Below are positions 6,858-14,275 of a DNA stretch of 32,050 nucleotides, piece after piece. The notes beneath the pieces were generated by a model, which saw only the letters and a program-made list of their open reading frames with translations, did no database searches and had not been told where the DNA came from. The DNA lies in the NCBI GenBank assembly GCA_046719575.1, contig JBDNCP010000042.1:1-32050 (forward strand). Reading direction: 5' to 3'. Each line of letters opens with the position of its first letter. Positions within the stretch are counted from its first letter, which is position 1. The translations under genes were made by a program, and so were the position numbers. This DNA is from Thermoleptolyngbya sp046719575. GTDB taxonomy: Bacteria > Cyanobacteriota > Cyanobacteriia > Elainellales > Elainellaceae.

Positions 6858-9374
6858 ATGAATAATCAGGAAGCAGACGAATCCTCATTATCCCCATCAA
6901 AAGGATTCAATCGAGTTGCGCTACTGACCAGCTACCCTCTCTACTGGCGCACCAATGATAGGGATGCAACTGATCACGCACGAGCAATTCACAAACTGAT
7001 TCAATTGTTCTTGGATATACCGGGGGCGAGCTTGGGTGTATCTAGTGAGGGCAGATATTGGAATTGGCTAGATCCTCAGGCGGCTCAGCAGTGGAACGAT
7101 GAAATGAAAAGAGAGTTTGAGGGCTACGCTGCTAAGCTTCAAACTGCGCCGTCTGAAGCTAGATTTCTAGACGATTTTAATAAGCGCCAGTGCATGTTTT
7201 TTTCACCGCTTCACCCCCAAGACTTTTTGTCAGTGCTGCAAAAGCACTTTGATGAAACACCCGGCGGGGAACAACTTTGTCGCTACGTTGGGCAAATCCT
7301 AAGTCCTATTGATTGGTCTTCTTATTCCCTCTTTTGGTCGCTTTCCTTTGTTCAATTCACTGTCAGCCAAAATCGCCTAATCTATAATCCGATATTGGCT
7401 TTGTGGAGCAGCTATCCGACAGGTGGACATTGGGCCCCGCCGCTGTCTAATGATCTGCAATCTCAACCCGACTCCTCTCTTGATTTGTCTTTAGATGAGG
7501 CAAGTTTCTTGCTGCAAGATGTGATGTGGAGCAAGTTGGAAACAGTCTTTGCCAAGATCAGATCCTTCTGTGGCTTGGGCTTAGCACAAACAAAATTTGC
7601 AAAAGACTATCAAGCAATGCCCCCCGTTTTTTACTTTGCTCAATATGTGAACCCACCCTTCTGCCCAGAAGAGTTGGTAACTAAGAAATTGGATAGCTTG
7701 TATTCCCTGGTCAAAACTTGCCTTGGATCAGACGATCCCTTTGCAAAAGAAGTGAGCGGGGGCATATTGGAAGGAGACTTCATTACACTGCGGCGGGCCC
7801 AGACTGGCAGAGATTTCCATCATCCCCGATACTTGATTTTTCCACTTCACAAAGGGAAAGTTTTCACTGAACAAGAACTAGAAAAAGATTTATATTTTAT
7901 TGCTAGTCAGCTCAGCTACCTAGAGTTTTCGATCGCGCATGAATCACGCCTCATCTCGACTGACTATGAGCCTTTATTGTCTCGACAGGCTCGGTGTGCT
8001 GGAACTATAGATGGGCTTAGTGATTTGATCAACAACGCAATCAGTTTCTTGCCGACTATTAGCGGCAGTCTTCTGAAAAGAGTTTACCTGGAGATGGAAA
8101 AACTCTCACTTCTATTGCGACAAGTTCAATCTTCGCTAGAAGGAGCAAGCAGCGATGTTGCTCAAATAAAGCGGCGATTCGACGGCTATCAAGATGGAAT
8201 AGAAGACTTTTGGGATCGAAATTTAACTTATTCTCCTTGCTCTAATACTCAGTTAAATGATTTGCGAGAAGCGCTGCTAGATGCCTACCCTTATCACTAC
8301 TGGAAACAGCCTCTGCGAACTTTGAAGGAATGGGATGAACAATTATTAGGAAGTGTTGTACGCTCTGTAGAAACCGTAAATTCGATGCTACAACAAGCCG
8401 ATCGAATGACACAGGAAAGCTTGGAGGTATGGACTCGTCGCCTTGGCATTATTGCAGCGCTTGCGGCTCCTGTTTTGGCGCTTCCCAATTTCATTGATTT
8501 GAAGCTCGACTCAACGAGTCTTCCCCAAACCTTACTGGGCAAGATCTTTCACGAAGTGCAAGATTTGCAGGTGCTGATAGGCTACCTACTAGGTCTTGTT
8601 TTAGCAGTTCTCTTTGTTGCATCGGCAGCATTTATTGCTTCCTGGCTTTGGGGCTTGGTTTCCAAAAAGAAATCAGAACAGTTTGTTTCTGGTATTCGCA
8701 CCTTTAAGGATTTGGTAGAACAGTCAAATTCCTCTTCCGATGACTTTAGAAATCTAGAGCAATTAGATGCGGAAGCCTGTCAAATTCTCTCTTCGCTGTG
8801 GACTGAGGCACATGGGTTGCAGGACTCTAGCAATCAGCGCAGTTCTGTGGACTGGCTACTAAACGCCGAAAATGCCCTCAGAAGGTGGTTGAGAATTGCG
8901 CAGCGCAGAAGCAGATGGTCAGTAAGCCCTCTGTATTGGTTTGCGGTTCAGGGTCTAAGTATTTGGCTCTGGTGTCTGATGCAGGTGGGGCGTTGCGTTG
9001 ACCAATCCCAGTCGCAGGAGATTTATGACTGGCTCCGTCAAAGCCGACGCTTCCGATATCTTGTTTATCTTTTTGACCTCATGCCAACCTACATTCCGCT
9101 ACCCCGCGCCCTTTGCATCTATCGTTATAAAGCTAGTGACTTGATTACCAGAACAACGATTTCTGGTTGGGATTTTGAGCGATCTCTCAGAGGCGCGGGT
9201 TTCCCTTTAAATGTGATTCCTTCTTTAGAGAGATGGCTTCAAGGTTTATACGATGCAGGCGAGCTTGGAGCATCAATCAGTATTGATCGCTTTGTGGATT
9301 GTTTGGAGGAACGAGGGGTGCGAGCTGGTCCTGATCCGAAGGTCGTTGAGAAATGGCAAGGTTCCCTGAGCTGA
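6858..9374 (+). CDS. Unrecognised 838-residue membrane protein inserted between xseA and xseB
   Basis: I do not recognise this family. The ATG at 6858 follows a strong GGGGAGG ribosome binding site. The first 400 residues are soluble-looking and aromatic-rich (for example LLTSYPLYWRTNDRDATDHA near the N-terminus). Residues about 380-525 are probably helical or coiled-coil. Two membrane segments follow at about 528-548 and 572-600, then a Lys cluster SKKK (602-605) and a cytoplasmic tail of about 235 residues. A further hydrophobic patch at 691-710 may touch the membrane. The layout of long helices leading into two membrane spans is loosely CorA-like, but no GMN signature is seen. The gene has no GCGATCGC site and looks richer in A+T than its neighbours, as expected for recent acquisition. 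It separates the two exonuclease VII genes and is followed at once by a MITE-like element. No function is proposed. Confidence 0.9.
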   Translation: MNNQEADESSLSPSKGFNRVALLTSYPLYWRTNDRDATDHARAIHKLIQLFLDIPGASLGVSSEGRYWNWLDPQAAQQWNDEMKREFEGYAAKLQTAPSEARFLDDFNKRQCMFFSPLHPQDFLSVLQKHFDETPGGEQLCRYVGQILSPIDWSSYSLFWSLSFVQFTVSQNRLIYNPILALWSSYPTGGHWAPPLSNDLQSQPDSSLDLSLDEASFLLQDVMWSKLETVFAKIRSFCGLGLAQTKFAKDYQAMPPVFYFAQYVNPPFCPEELVTKKLDSLYSLVKTCLGSDDPFAKEVSGGILEGDFITLRRAQTGRDFHHPRYLIFPLHKGKVFTEQELEKDLYFIASQLSYLEFSIAHESRLISTDYEPLLSRQARCAGTIDGLSDLINNAISFLPTISGSLLKRVYLEMEKLSLLLRQVQSSLEGASSDVAQIKRRFDGYQDGIEDFWDRNLTYSPCSNTQLNDLREALLDAYPYHYWKQPLRTLKEWDEQLLGSVVRSVETVNSMLQQADRMTQESLEVWTRRLGIIAALAAPVLALPNFIDLKLDSTSLPQTLLGKIFHEVQDLQVLIGYLLGLVLAVLFVASAAFIASWLWGLVSKKKSEQFVSGIRTFKDLVEQSNSSSDDFRNLEQLDAEACQILSSLWTEAHGLQDSSNQRSSVDWLLNAENALRRWLRIAQRRSRWSVSPLYWFAVQGLSIWLWCLMQVGRCVDQSQSQEIYDWLRQSRRFRYLVYLFDLMPTYIPLPRALCIYRYKASDLITRTTISGWDFERSLRGAGFPLNVIPSLERWLQGLYDAGELGASISIDRFVDCLEERGVRAGPDPKVVEKWQGSLS

Positions 9375-9562
9375 CGTAAAAACGCTGATTGACTGACAAA
9401 ACCTGGGCATCAGGCGGTTGAAACCGCTGCTACATCACAACGAAGTCGGCCTTCGCCGACTCTCGACTCTGACCCAAACCCGCGTAGGCGGGTTTCGCCC
9501 GTGTAGGCGCGGCTTCTAGCCGCCAGCGGTAAATGTTTTGTCAGTCAACGAGCGTAAAAACG
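9375..9562. mobile_element. MITE-like element, 168 bases, with terminal inverted repeats and flanking 10-base direct repeats
   Basis: The direct repeat CGTAAAAACG occurs at 9375-9384 and 9553-9562. Between them the element (9385-9552) has ends that are inverted copies: TTGACTGACAAAAC (9389-9402) and its exact complement (9535-9548). These extend to 18 bases with two mismatches if the outermost CT is counted. Inside are four short hairpins: GCGGTT/AACCGC (9414-9427), AGTCGGC/GCCGACT (9444-9461), AAACCCGC/GCGGGTTT (9476-9495) and GCGGCT/AGCCGC (9509-9523). Similar GAAGTCGGC palindromes are, to my knowledge, common repeats in filamentous cyanobacteria. No coding capacity is present, so movement would need a transposase elsewhere. 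The left direct repeat starts on the base after the orphan gene's stop codon. The 10-base repeats are read as a target-site duplication by inference. Confidence 0.7.
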
Positions 9563-9651
9563 ACTGATGTCTGGAATTAATGTCTGGAACTGTTGCTGAA
9601 AACGGCTCGCTTGGCTCCTGACTCTTAACCCTAAATACCCTATTAGAAACT

Positions 9652-9882
9652 ATGTCCCCCAAGAAAACCCCCAATTGGCACTATGAAACGGCGATCGCCC
9701 AGGTCGAAGGCATCATCGAGCAGATCGAGACAGGTGATCTTGATCTGGCAACGGTGTTTAGCCAGTTTGCGATCGCCGTTGAGCAGTTGAACCAGTGCGA
9801 TGCGTTTCTAGCGCAGCAGCAGGCGCAGATGACACTGCTGATCGAAACGCTGACAGATGGGGATGAAGACGAGGATTTCTAG
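9652..9882 (+). CDS. xseB: Exodeoxyribonuclease VII small subunit
   Basis: XseB binds XseA and is needed for active exonuclease VII. The 76-residue protein has the family pattern: NWHYETAIAQVEGIIEQIETGDLDLATVFSQFAIAVEQLNQCDAFL, represented here by the key segment EGIIEQIETGDLDL, followed by a helical LAQQQAQMTLLIE and an acidic C-terminus (DGDEDEDF). Its normal operon partner xseA is 2.9 kb upstream on the same strand. It may therefore depend on its own promoter or on read-through from the inserted gene. A near-tandem ATGTCTGGAA repeat (13-base spacing, about 9567-9589) lies between the MITE and this gene. The ATG at 9652 gives the expected length. Confidence 0.95.
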   Translation: MSPKKTPNWHYETAIAQVEGIIEQIETGDLDLATVFSQFAIAVEQLNQCDAFLAQQQAQMTLLIETLTDGDEDEDF

Positions 9883-9939
9883 ACAAGGATTTTTAGCCAA
9901 TCCTCGGCAGATTTGAATAGGTTCCTGTGGCGATCGCTC

Positions 9940-10395
9940 TTAGCGCCTGACGTAGGACACCAGCGACACGCCCAAAATCACCAGCACCACGCCCGCGATG
10001 CGAGTCGGACTAGCGGCATAGCGAGTTAGACCCAGCGCCCCATAGTGGTCTAGAAACAGTGCGGCAATCAGTTGACCCGCGATGGTCAGCGAGAGCGCCA
10101 GCGCTGCCCCGATGCGCGGCGTGGTGAAAATGGTAGACCAGACGTAGAGCGTACCCAGACAGCCGCCCACCCACATCCACCAAGAGGTTTGCGCCAGCGA
10201 GGTTGCTGCGGGCAGGGGATAGCGGGCCACCAGACAGATCGCCAGCGAGGCCAGCGTTCCTGCCAGGTAGGAAATGAACGTCACCTGCATCGGCTCCCCG
10301 ACATATCGACGCAGCAGCGTGTTAATCGCCACTTGAACGGGCAAAATTGCGCCCCCTGCAAGGGCGGCCAACAAAAAAACCGTGCGTCCATTCAT
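9940..10395 (-). CDS. DMT-superfamily transporter, YdcZ (DUF606) type
   Basis: A 151-residue, very hydrophobic protein with about five membrane helices: MNGRTVFLLAALAGGAILP at the N-terminus, a helix around VTFISYLAGTLASLAICLV, WWMWVGGCLGTLYVWSTIF, a central LSLTIAGQLIAALFLDHYG and a final RIAGVVLVILGVSLVSY. The sequence pattern (VQVAINTLLRR, GxxQLxxALxLDHYG, RIAGVVLxxxGV) matches the small inner-membrane YdcZ family, whose substrates are mostly unknown. The longest frame starts at 10470, but ATG 10395 follows AGGGAGC at a proper distance and begins at the first helix, so it is preferred. An imperfect dyad lies 40-76 bases upstream and suggests local repression. The gene is convergent with xseB. 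Confidence 0.85.
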   Translation of the reverse strand: MNGRTVFLLAALAGGAILPVQVAINTLLRRYVGEPMQVTFISYLAGTLASLAICLVARYPLPAATSLAQTSWWMWVGGCLGTLYVWSTIFTTPRIGAALALSLTIAGQLIAALFLDHYGALGLTRYAASPTRIAGVVLVILGVSLVSYVRR

Positions 10396-10434
10396 ACTCA
10401 AAGCTCCCTGGTAATTTATCTCGATACTAAGATA

Positions 10435-10471
10435 CTTGACACTAAGAATATGCAAATATCTTAATGTCAAG
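10435..10471. promoter_or_regulatory. Dyad operator candidate upstream of the YdcZ-type gene
   Basis: CTTGACACTAAGA (10435-10447) and TCTTAATGTCAAG (10459-10471) are inverted copies with one mismatch and an 11-base centre. Each arm contains TTGACA, so a -35 box on either strand would be covered by a bound repressor. A similar half-copy (GATACTAAGATACTTG) precedes it, and a run of GATAT palindromes follows at about 10475-10495. It lies 40 bases from the transporter start, in the position expected of a repressor site. Confidence 0.5.
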
Positions 10472-10658
10472 ATTATTGATATTGATATCGATATAAATGG
10501 CAGAGACTATCTGAGGCTGATTCCGGGCAAGATCAGGAGGGTCATCGCCTCTCTTGGCACAACCGATGTAGCCGACTGCACCGCAATAGATCGACACAAT
10601 TTTGGTGCAGCGCAAGCGATATGCTAAGTCTCAGCCAATCCTGAAAAAGGAAAAAGCC

Positions 10659-11069
10659 ATGACCGCCGACCCTTCCCAAGTCCCGCCGCCGATTAACGGA
10701 GCATTGGGGCGATCGCCAGGGTATTCCTCGGATCAGCCCGATGTTCAGCCCGACGTTCAGGTAGATACGTCCGTTTTGAATCCTGCCCTGTTTCCCAGTC
10801 TGCGATCGCCCGTCAACACGACCCTCTATTCTGGTAGCAGCCCCTATTCTGGTAGCAACCCATCCGCGCCGCCCCCAGTCAATACCTCAATTCTGGGCAA
10901 TGATGTCATTTCCTCAGTGGCGACTCCCCGCGTTTCGGTGCTGCCCGATCACACACTCTCCAGCATTCCCACGCCCACGCAATCGCTGCTAAAGGATGGT
11001 GTGCTGCCCTCCATTCCGCCGCCAAAACCGCCGAATTTGGTGGGGTCGCAAACACTGAAGAAAAAGTAG
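10659..11069 (+). CDS. Hypothetical Pro/Ser-rich small protein
   Basis: I do not recognise this 136-residue protein. The ATG at 10659 follows AAGGAAAAAGCC and is preferred over the earlier TTG at 10602. The protein looks disordered: it is rich in Pro, Ser, Thr and Asn, with internal repeats (QPDVQPDVQVD; SGSSPYSGSNPS; the recurring pattern PxxxTSIL or PVNTTL) and ends in a basic LKKK. There is no signal peptide or membrane segment. GCGATCGCC falls in frame twice, reading as RSP, so the base usage is native. The stop codon lies inside the first unit of a 36-base tandem duplication. It is either a lineage-specific disordered protein or a spurious frame; the codon-like composition and clear ribosome binding site favour a real gene. 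Confidence 0.55.
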   Translation: MTADPSQVPPPINGALGRSPGYSSDQPDVQPDVQVDTSVLNPALFPSLRSPVNTTLYSGSSPYSGSNPSAPPPVNTSILGNDVISSVATPRVSVLPDHTLSSIPTPTQSLLKDGVLPSIPPPKPPNLVGSQTLKKK

Positions 11070-11133
11070 GGGACAGGTCTCAAAACCTACCCAAAGAAAA
11101 AGTAGGGGACAGGTCTCAAAACCTACCCAAAGA
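11058..11133. repeat. 36-base tandem duplication spanning a stop codon
   Basis: Two virtually identical 36-base units, 11058-11093 and 11094-11129, carry the core AAAGTAGGGGACAGGTCTC followed by AAAACCTACCC. The first unit contains the TAG stop of the Pro/Ser-rich gene. Each unit can fold GTAGG against CCTAC, so the pair might work as twin weak terminators. With only two adjacent copies and no spacer, it is not a CRISPR array. Confidence 0.85.
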
Positions 11134-11227
11134 TCCGAAATCCAAAATCCAACCCCTAAAGCCTGAGTTTCCCGTTGCTCTAGCTTGGTGGAATCATTGT
11201 CGTCCTTATTTGCGTATTCCCATTTGC

Positions 11228-11545
11228 TTATTCCCAAGTAGACACAGCGCGGAGCGGGTCGGGAATGGTGGTGTCGGGTGGAAATTCCAGCAGGGTTTCG
11301 CGCAGACCGAGATAGCCTGACTCGGCAAAGGACAGCAGCAGCCGTTGCAGCGCGACCCACACCTCCGGGTCAAATTCCCAATCGCGGGCGTAGGGGGCGT
11401 GGGCGGCGATCGCCTTGAGCGCCCAAAAGTAGGTATTTCGCACCTGCGACCCTGTTTTCTTGTAAGGTGGCACGTCGTCGCAGTGGAGAAAGAGGAGGTC
11501 GTTTTCGAGTCGGGCACGCATGGCTGTATAGTTCATTTGAACCAT
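11228..11545 (-). CDS. Hypothetical protein, about 105 residues
   Basis: I do not recognise the family. From ATG 11545 (or the Met three residues later, MNYTAMRARLENDLLFLHCD) the protein is compact and well mixed in composition: an acidic/hydrophobic N-terminus, a conserved-looking DDVPPYKKTGSQVRNTYFWA, an amphipathic WVALQRLLLSFAESGYLG and an end at PLRAVSTWE. No signal peptide or membrane helix is seen. The longest frame begins at 11608 and would overlap the end of the pentapeptide gene at 11577, so the internal ATG is favoured. In-frame GCGATCGCC (AIAA) and codon use like the neighbours suggest a native gene. It is transcribed in the same direction as the pentapeptide gene, 31 bases downstream of it. 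Confidence 0.65.
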   Translation of the reverse strand: MVQMNYTAMRARLENDLLFLHCDDVPPYKKTGSQVRNTYFWALKAIAAHAPYARDWEFDPEVWVALQRLLLSFAESGYLGLRETLLEFPPDTTIPDPLRAVSTWE

Positions 11546-11576
11546 TCTATGCTCTTGGCTGGCAGTTTTGCAAGCC

Positions 11577-12098
11577 CTAGCGACAGCCCAGACTGTCTCG
11601 CGTGGCAACGCCCGTAACCGGATTTACGCCCTCAGCGCGATCGCACAGCTTAGAGATTTCATAACGGTCGAGGATGGCGTTGGTAAAGTCCGCCCCTGTC
11701 ACGGTCACGTCGTCAAAGCTGGTGCGGGTCATGGTTGCGTCCTGTAGAATCGCGTTTGTCAGGTCTGCGCCAACCAGAAACACCCGATCCACCAGCGCAG
11801 CCGTCAGGTTCGCATCTCGCAAATTAGCCCGCAGCATCACCGCTTTGGTGAGGATTGCGTTGCTGAGGTCAGAGCCTTCCAGATTGATGTCGCGCATCTC
11901 TGCGGAGACAAACGCCTTGCCAGACAGGTCTGTGTGCGAAAAGTCTTGCCCTTTCAGGTCGGCGTTGTTGTAGTTCACTGTATCCACAGCGGCGATCGCT
12001 GGAGCTGCGCTCAGCGCCACCCACAGGCAGGCCAACCCCACCATCAGGAGCAACCCAAGTCCACGTGCCACAATCGATTTCACAGGAAACTTGACCAT
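11577..12098 (-). CDS. Exported pentapeptide-repeat protein, probably thylakoid-lumen or periplasmic
   Basis: From ATG 12098 the protein has 173 residues. It opens with a basic N-terminus and a hydrophobic core (GLGLLLMVGLACLWVALSAA) ending in APAIAA, a good signal-peptide and cleavage pattern. The mature part is a run of A(D/N)LxX pentapeptides (ADLKG, TDLSG, INLEG, SDLSN, ANLRD, ANLTA, ADLTN, ADFTN) that would form a right-handed quadrilateral beta-helix of about four coils. It ends with a two-cysteine tail, CDRAEGVNPVTGVATRDSLGC, of which Cys at each end may form a disulfide. This layout resembles the lumenal pentapeptide proteins of plants and cyanobacteria, whose role is unclear. The longer frame from GTG 12152 would put charged residues before the signal sequence and is disfavoured. 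Confidence 0.88.
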   Translation of the reverse strand: MVKFPVKSIVARGLGLLLMVGLACLWVALSAAPAIAAVDTVNYNNADLKGQDFSHTDLSGKAFVSAEMRDINLEGSDLSNAILTKAVMLRANLRDANLTAALVDRVFLVGADLTNAILQDATMTRTSFDDVTVTGADFTNAILDRYEISKLCDRAEGVNPVTGVATRDSLGCR

Positions 12099-12291
12099 CT
12101 CACTAAACCCAAACGCAGTGTGGCAGTCGCCATTGACCCACCATTTACCCACGCGGCCATGCAGACGCAGTTAGCCGGGGAAGATTGCCAGCGTGATTAC
12201 CAACGCTATCTTCTCACGCCTCCTTAGGGACTGCATCTACCTGAGCAGGAGAGGGCTTGTGTAGGTTTGCCGAGAGTGAGAGAGCCAGCGC

Positions 12292-13752
12292 TCAGTTCAG
12301 AACATGTTCTTGACTGCTCGCGGCTCGTTCCACCCAGTCGGTGCCAATCCGAATGGTCAGGTCAGATTCTAGATCGCCAATCGATGCTGATACCACTTCT
12401 CCCACACCGAGCGATCGCTGCACCATCGCCGCGCCTTCTAGGTCGCCCCGCTGAGCAATCACCTGGGTTTCGCTTTCCCAAACAGACCAGTCTGGAATGA
12501 CATAAACGTTATAAAACCCTTGTTCTCGCAGATAGCGCACCAAACGGCGCGTTGCCCGTCTGTCGCCGCTGGCATTTTGCACGGCAATGCGTAAAGCACT
12601 GGGAGCAGGGCTGCGGGCTAGCTGCACATCTATTCCTGGCACCTGAAAATAGTCCCGCATGATGCGATCGCGCTCACGACGGTTCAAGATCCAATAGCTG
12701 GCCATCGACTCGTCGGGGCGGCTAAACCGACCGGGCAGCATCACCATCCGCAGGTCACTCCGCTCCATGGTCAGTGCAAAGTTGCCCAGCGCCAGCATTT
12801 CCTCCAGCGTCAGGTTAGTGTCTACATACTCCTGCATTAGCGCGATGATCTGCGGCAGCTTGGTTACGGTGGTTGGGCTAGAGAGCCGATCCCTTAGCGC
12901 TCTCAGAAGCTGCTGCTGGCGCTGCACCCGCCCAATATCACCCTGACCATCGTTGCGGTAGCGAGCAAACTGTTCTGCCTGGTCGCCGTTTAACCACTGA
13001 TGCCCTTCTTCTAGGTCGATTTTTAGCTTTTGGGTCACGTCCTCATATTGCATTCGGAAAGGCACGTAGACCTCAATACCGCCAAGCAAATCGACCAGCG
13101 CTCGAAACGAATCTGTACTGACGCGCACGTAGCGGTCAATCGGTACGCCGTCTAGGTTATAGCTGACGGTTTGCGCGGCCAAGGCTGCGCCTCCCTGTTG
13201 GTTGGCGTGATTAATTTTGGCAATGCCGTAGCCCGGAATTTCTACCCGCGTATCACGAGGAATGGACAGGATATTGGCGGTATTGGTGACTGGATCGACA
13301 CGCACCAGGAGCATCACATCGCTGCGCCCGCCCAGCACAATATCTTCGGCATCTTCGGGGGCATCGACAAAGTGATCCACCCCCATTACCAAAATGTTGA
13401 CCGGGCGCGTCACTCGATAGCCAAAACTGTTGGCTAATATCGTGCCCACGCGCTGCCGCAGGTCGCCCGGTTGAACACGCTCGTCGCCATGCTCCGGCAT
13501 CAGAATAGTCAGCGCTGCACCCAGTGTCGCAGAAACCGTCGCCGTCGAAACAAAAGCCAGAACCCACAGCAGCTTGTTCAAAACACCGCGCCCTCTAGGC
13601 GGGATGGTTGGAGCAATGACCCGCTTCGCAACATTGGGGGTTACCCCATTCGCAGAGGCTCGCTGAGAAGATGAGTTTACGCGGGTTTGGCTGGATTGTT
13701 CGGATTCGGAAAGCTCAATTTCAGATTCAGACTCATGATTGGACTGTCTCAC
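12292..13752 (-). CDS. LytR-CpsA-Psr (LCP) family protein with C-terminal LytR_C domain
   Basis: LCP enzymes transfer undecaprenyl-phosphate-linked glycopolymers to peptidoglycan on the outer face of the membrane. The 486-residue protein has a disordered acidic cytoplasmic N-terminus (1-55, ESESEIELSESEQ), one membrane helix (about 59-84), the LCP domain (about 117-290) and a LytR_C domain (about 390-475). Family motifs are visible: GGRSDVMLLVRVDP (141-154), LSIPRDTRVEIPG (162-174), INHANQQGG (180-188), DLLGGIEVYVP (221-231) and ARYRNDGQGDIGRVQRQQQLL (263-283). The Arg and Asp residues that coordinate Mg and pyrophosphate in the family are retained. The start is GTG at 13752. It is divergent from the GDP-mannose gene, in keeping with a cell-wall polysaccharide role. 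Confidence 0.93.
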   Translation of the reverse strand: MRQSNHESESEIELSESEQSSQTRVNSSSQRASANGVTPNVAKRVIAPTIPPRGRGVLNKLLWVLAFVSTATVSATLGAALTILMPEHGDERVQPGDLRQRVGTILANSFGYRVTRPVNILVMGVDHFVDAPEDAEDIVLGGRSDVMLLVRVDPVTNTANILSIPRDTRVEIPGYGIAKINHANQQGGAALAAQTVSYNLDGVPIDRYVRVSTDSFRALVDLLGGIEVYVPFRMQYEDVTQKLKIDLEEGHQWLNGDQAEQFARYRNDGQGDIGRVQRQQQLLRALRDRLSSPTTVTKLPQIIALMQEYVDTNLTLEEMLALGNFALTMERSDLRMVMLPGRFSRPDESMASYWILNRRERDRIMRDYFQVPGIDVQLARSPAPSALRIAVQNASGDRRATRRLVRYLREQGFYNVYVIPDWSVWESETQVIAQRGDLEGAAMVQRSLGVGEVVSASIGDLESDLTIRIGTDWVERAASSQEHVLN

Positions 13753-14275
13753 TCGAACTCACACCTCGTAACTGCGTTGGCTGCAACTCGTATCCCAACT
13801 CTGCGCTGCTGCAAACGATCTGCCCCCTGTGAAATGCTCCTACGAATCCACTCATCTCAGAATCGGATTCATGAAATGGATTCATCAAGCGCTTGGCAGC
13901 AGCTTGAGTTCTTAACCAGTTTATCCACCAGTTTATCCAAATGTGTCGTTTTGTATATGATCCCCTGGGTCATCGGGCCAGACGACCCGTTCTCTCGATG
14001 GGCATACCTTATCAAACGAGAAGCCCCTGCATCGTAAGCTGCGTGACGGTTTTACAAAGTGACCTTAACCTGAACCTGTTTTAACCTTAACCTAAGGCCT
14101 TAACCTAATGACCTAATGCCACCTCCAACGCTGGCTCTTGGTTTTTCAGATAAAAATCCGATAAAGTCGGCGGTTTTGGGGACGCCAGGGACCGGAAAAG
14201 TTTTGTACGATAGGGCGGAATTGGGTAAATGCAGTGGTGTAGACGCAGCAGTGTAACCGCAGAGGAGCAAGCAGC
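13753..14275. repeat. LCP/manC divergent intergenic region with tandem duplications
   Basis: No credible gene is seen; the open frame across 13687-14037 has no family look and overlaps the LCP start. Visible elements are GGATTCAT twice with 13-base spacing (13865, 13878), CCAGTTTATCCA twice in tandem (13916-13927, 13928-13939), several CCTTAACCTAA copies around 14062-14110 and ACCTAATG twice (14103-14118). The promoters of both flanking genes should lie here. Confidence 0.6.

Noticed and set aside
11058..11133. Possible CRISPR repeats (36-base units)
   Set aside because: The two units are directly adjacent with no spacer, and no cas genes are present.
13687..14037. 116-residue plus-strand frame upstream of manC
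   Set aside because: It overlaps the LCP N-terminus in antisense, includes tandem-repeat DNA and resembles no family.
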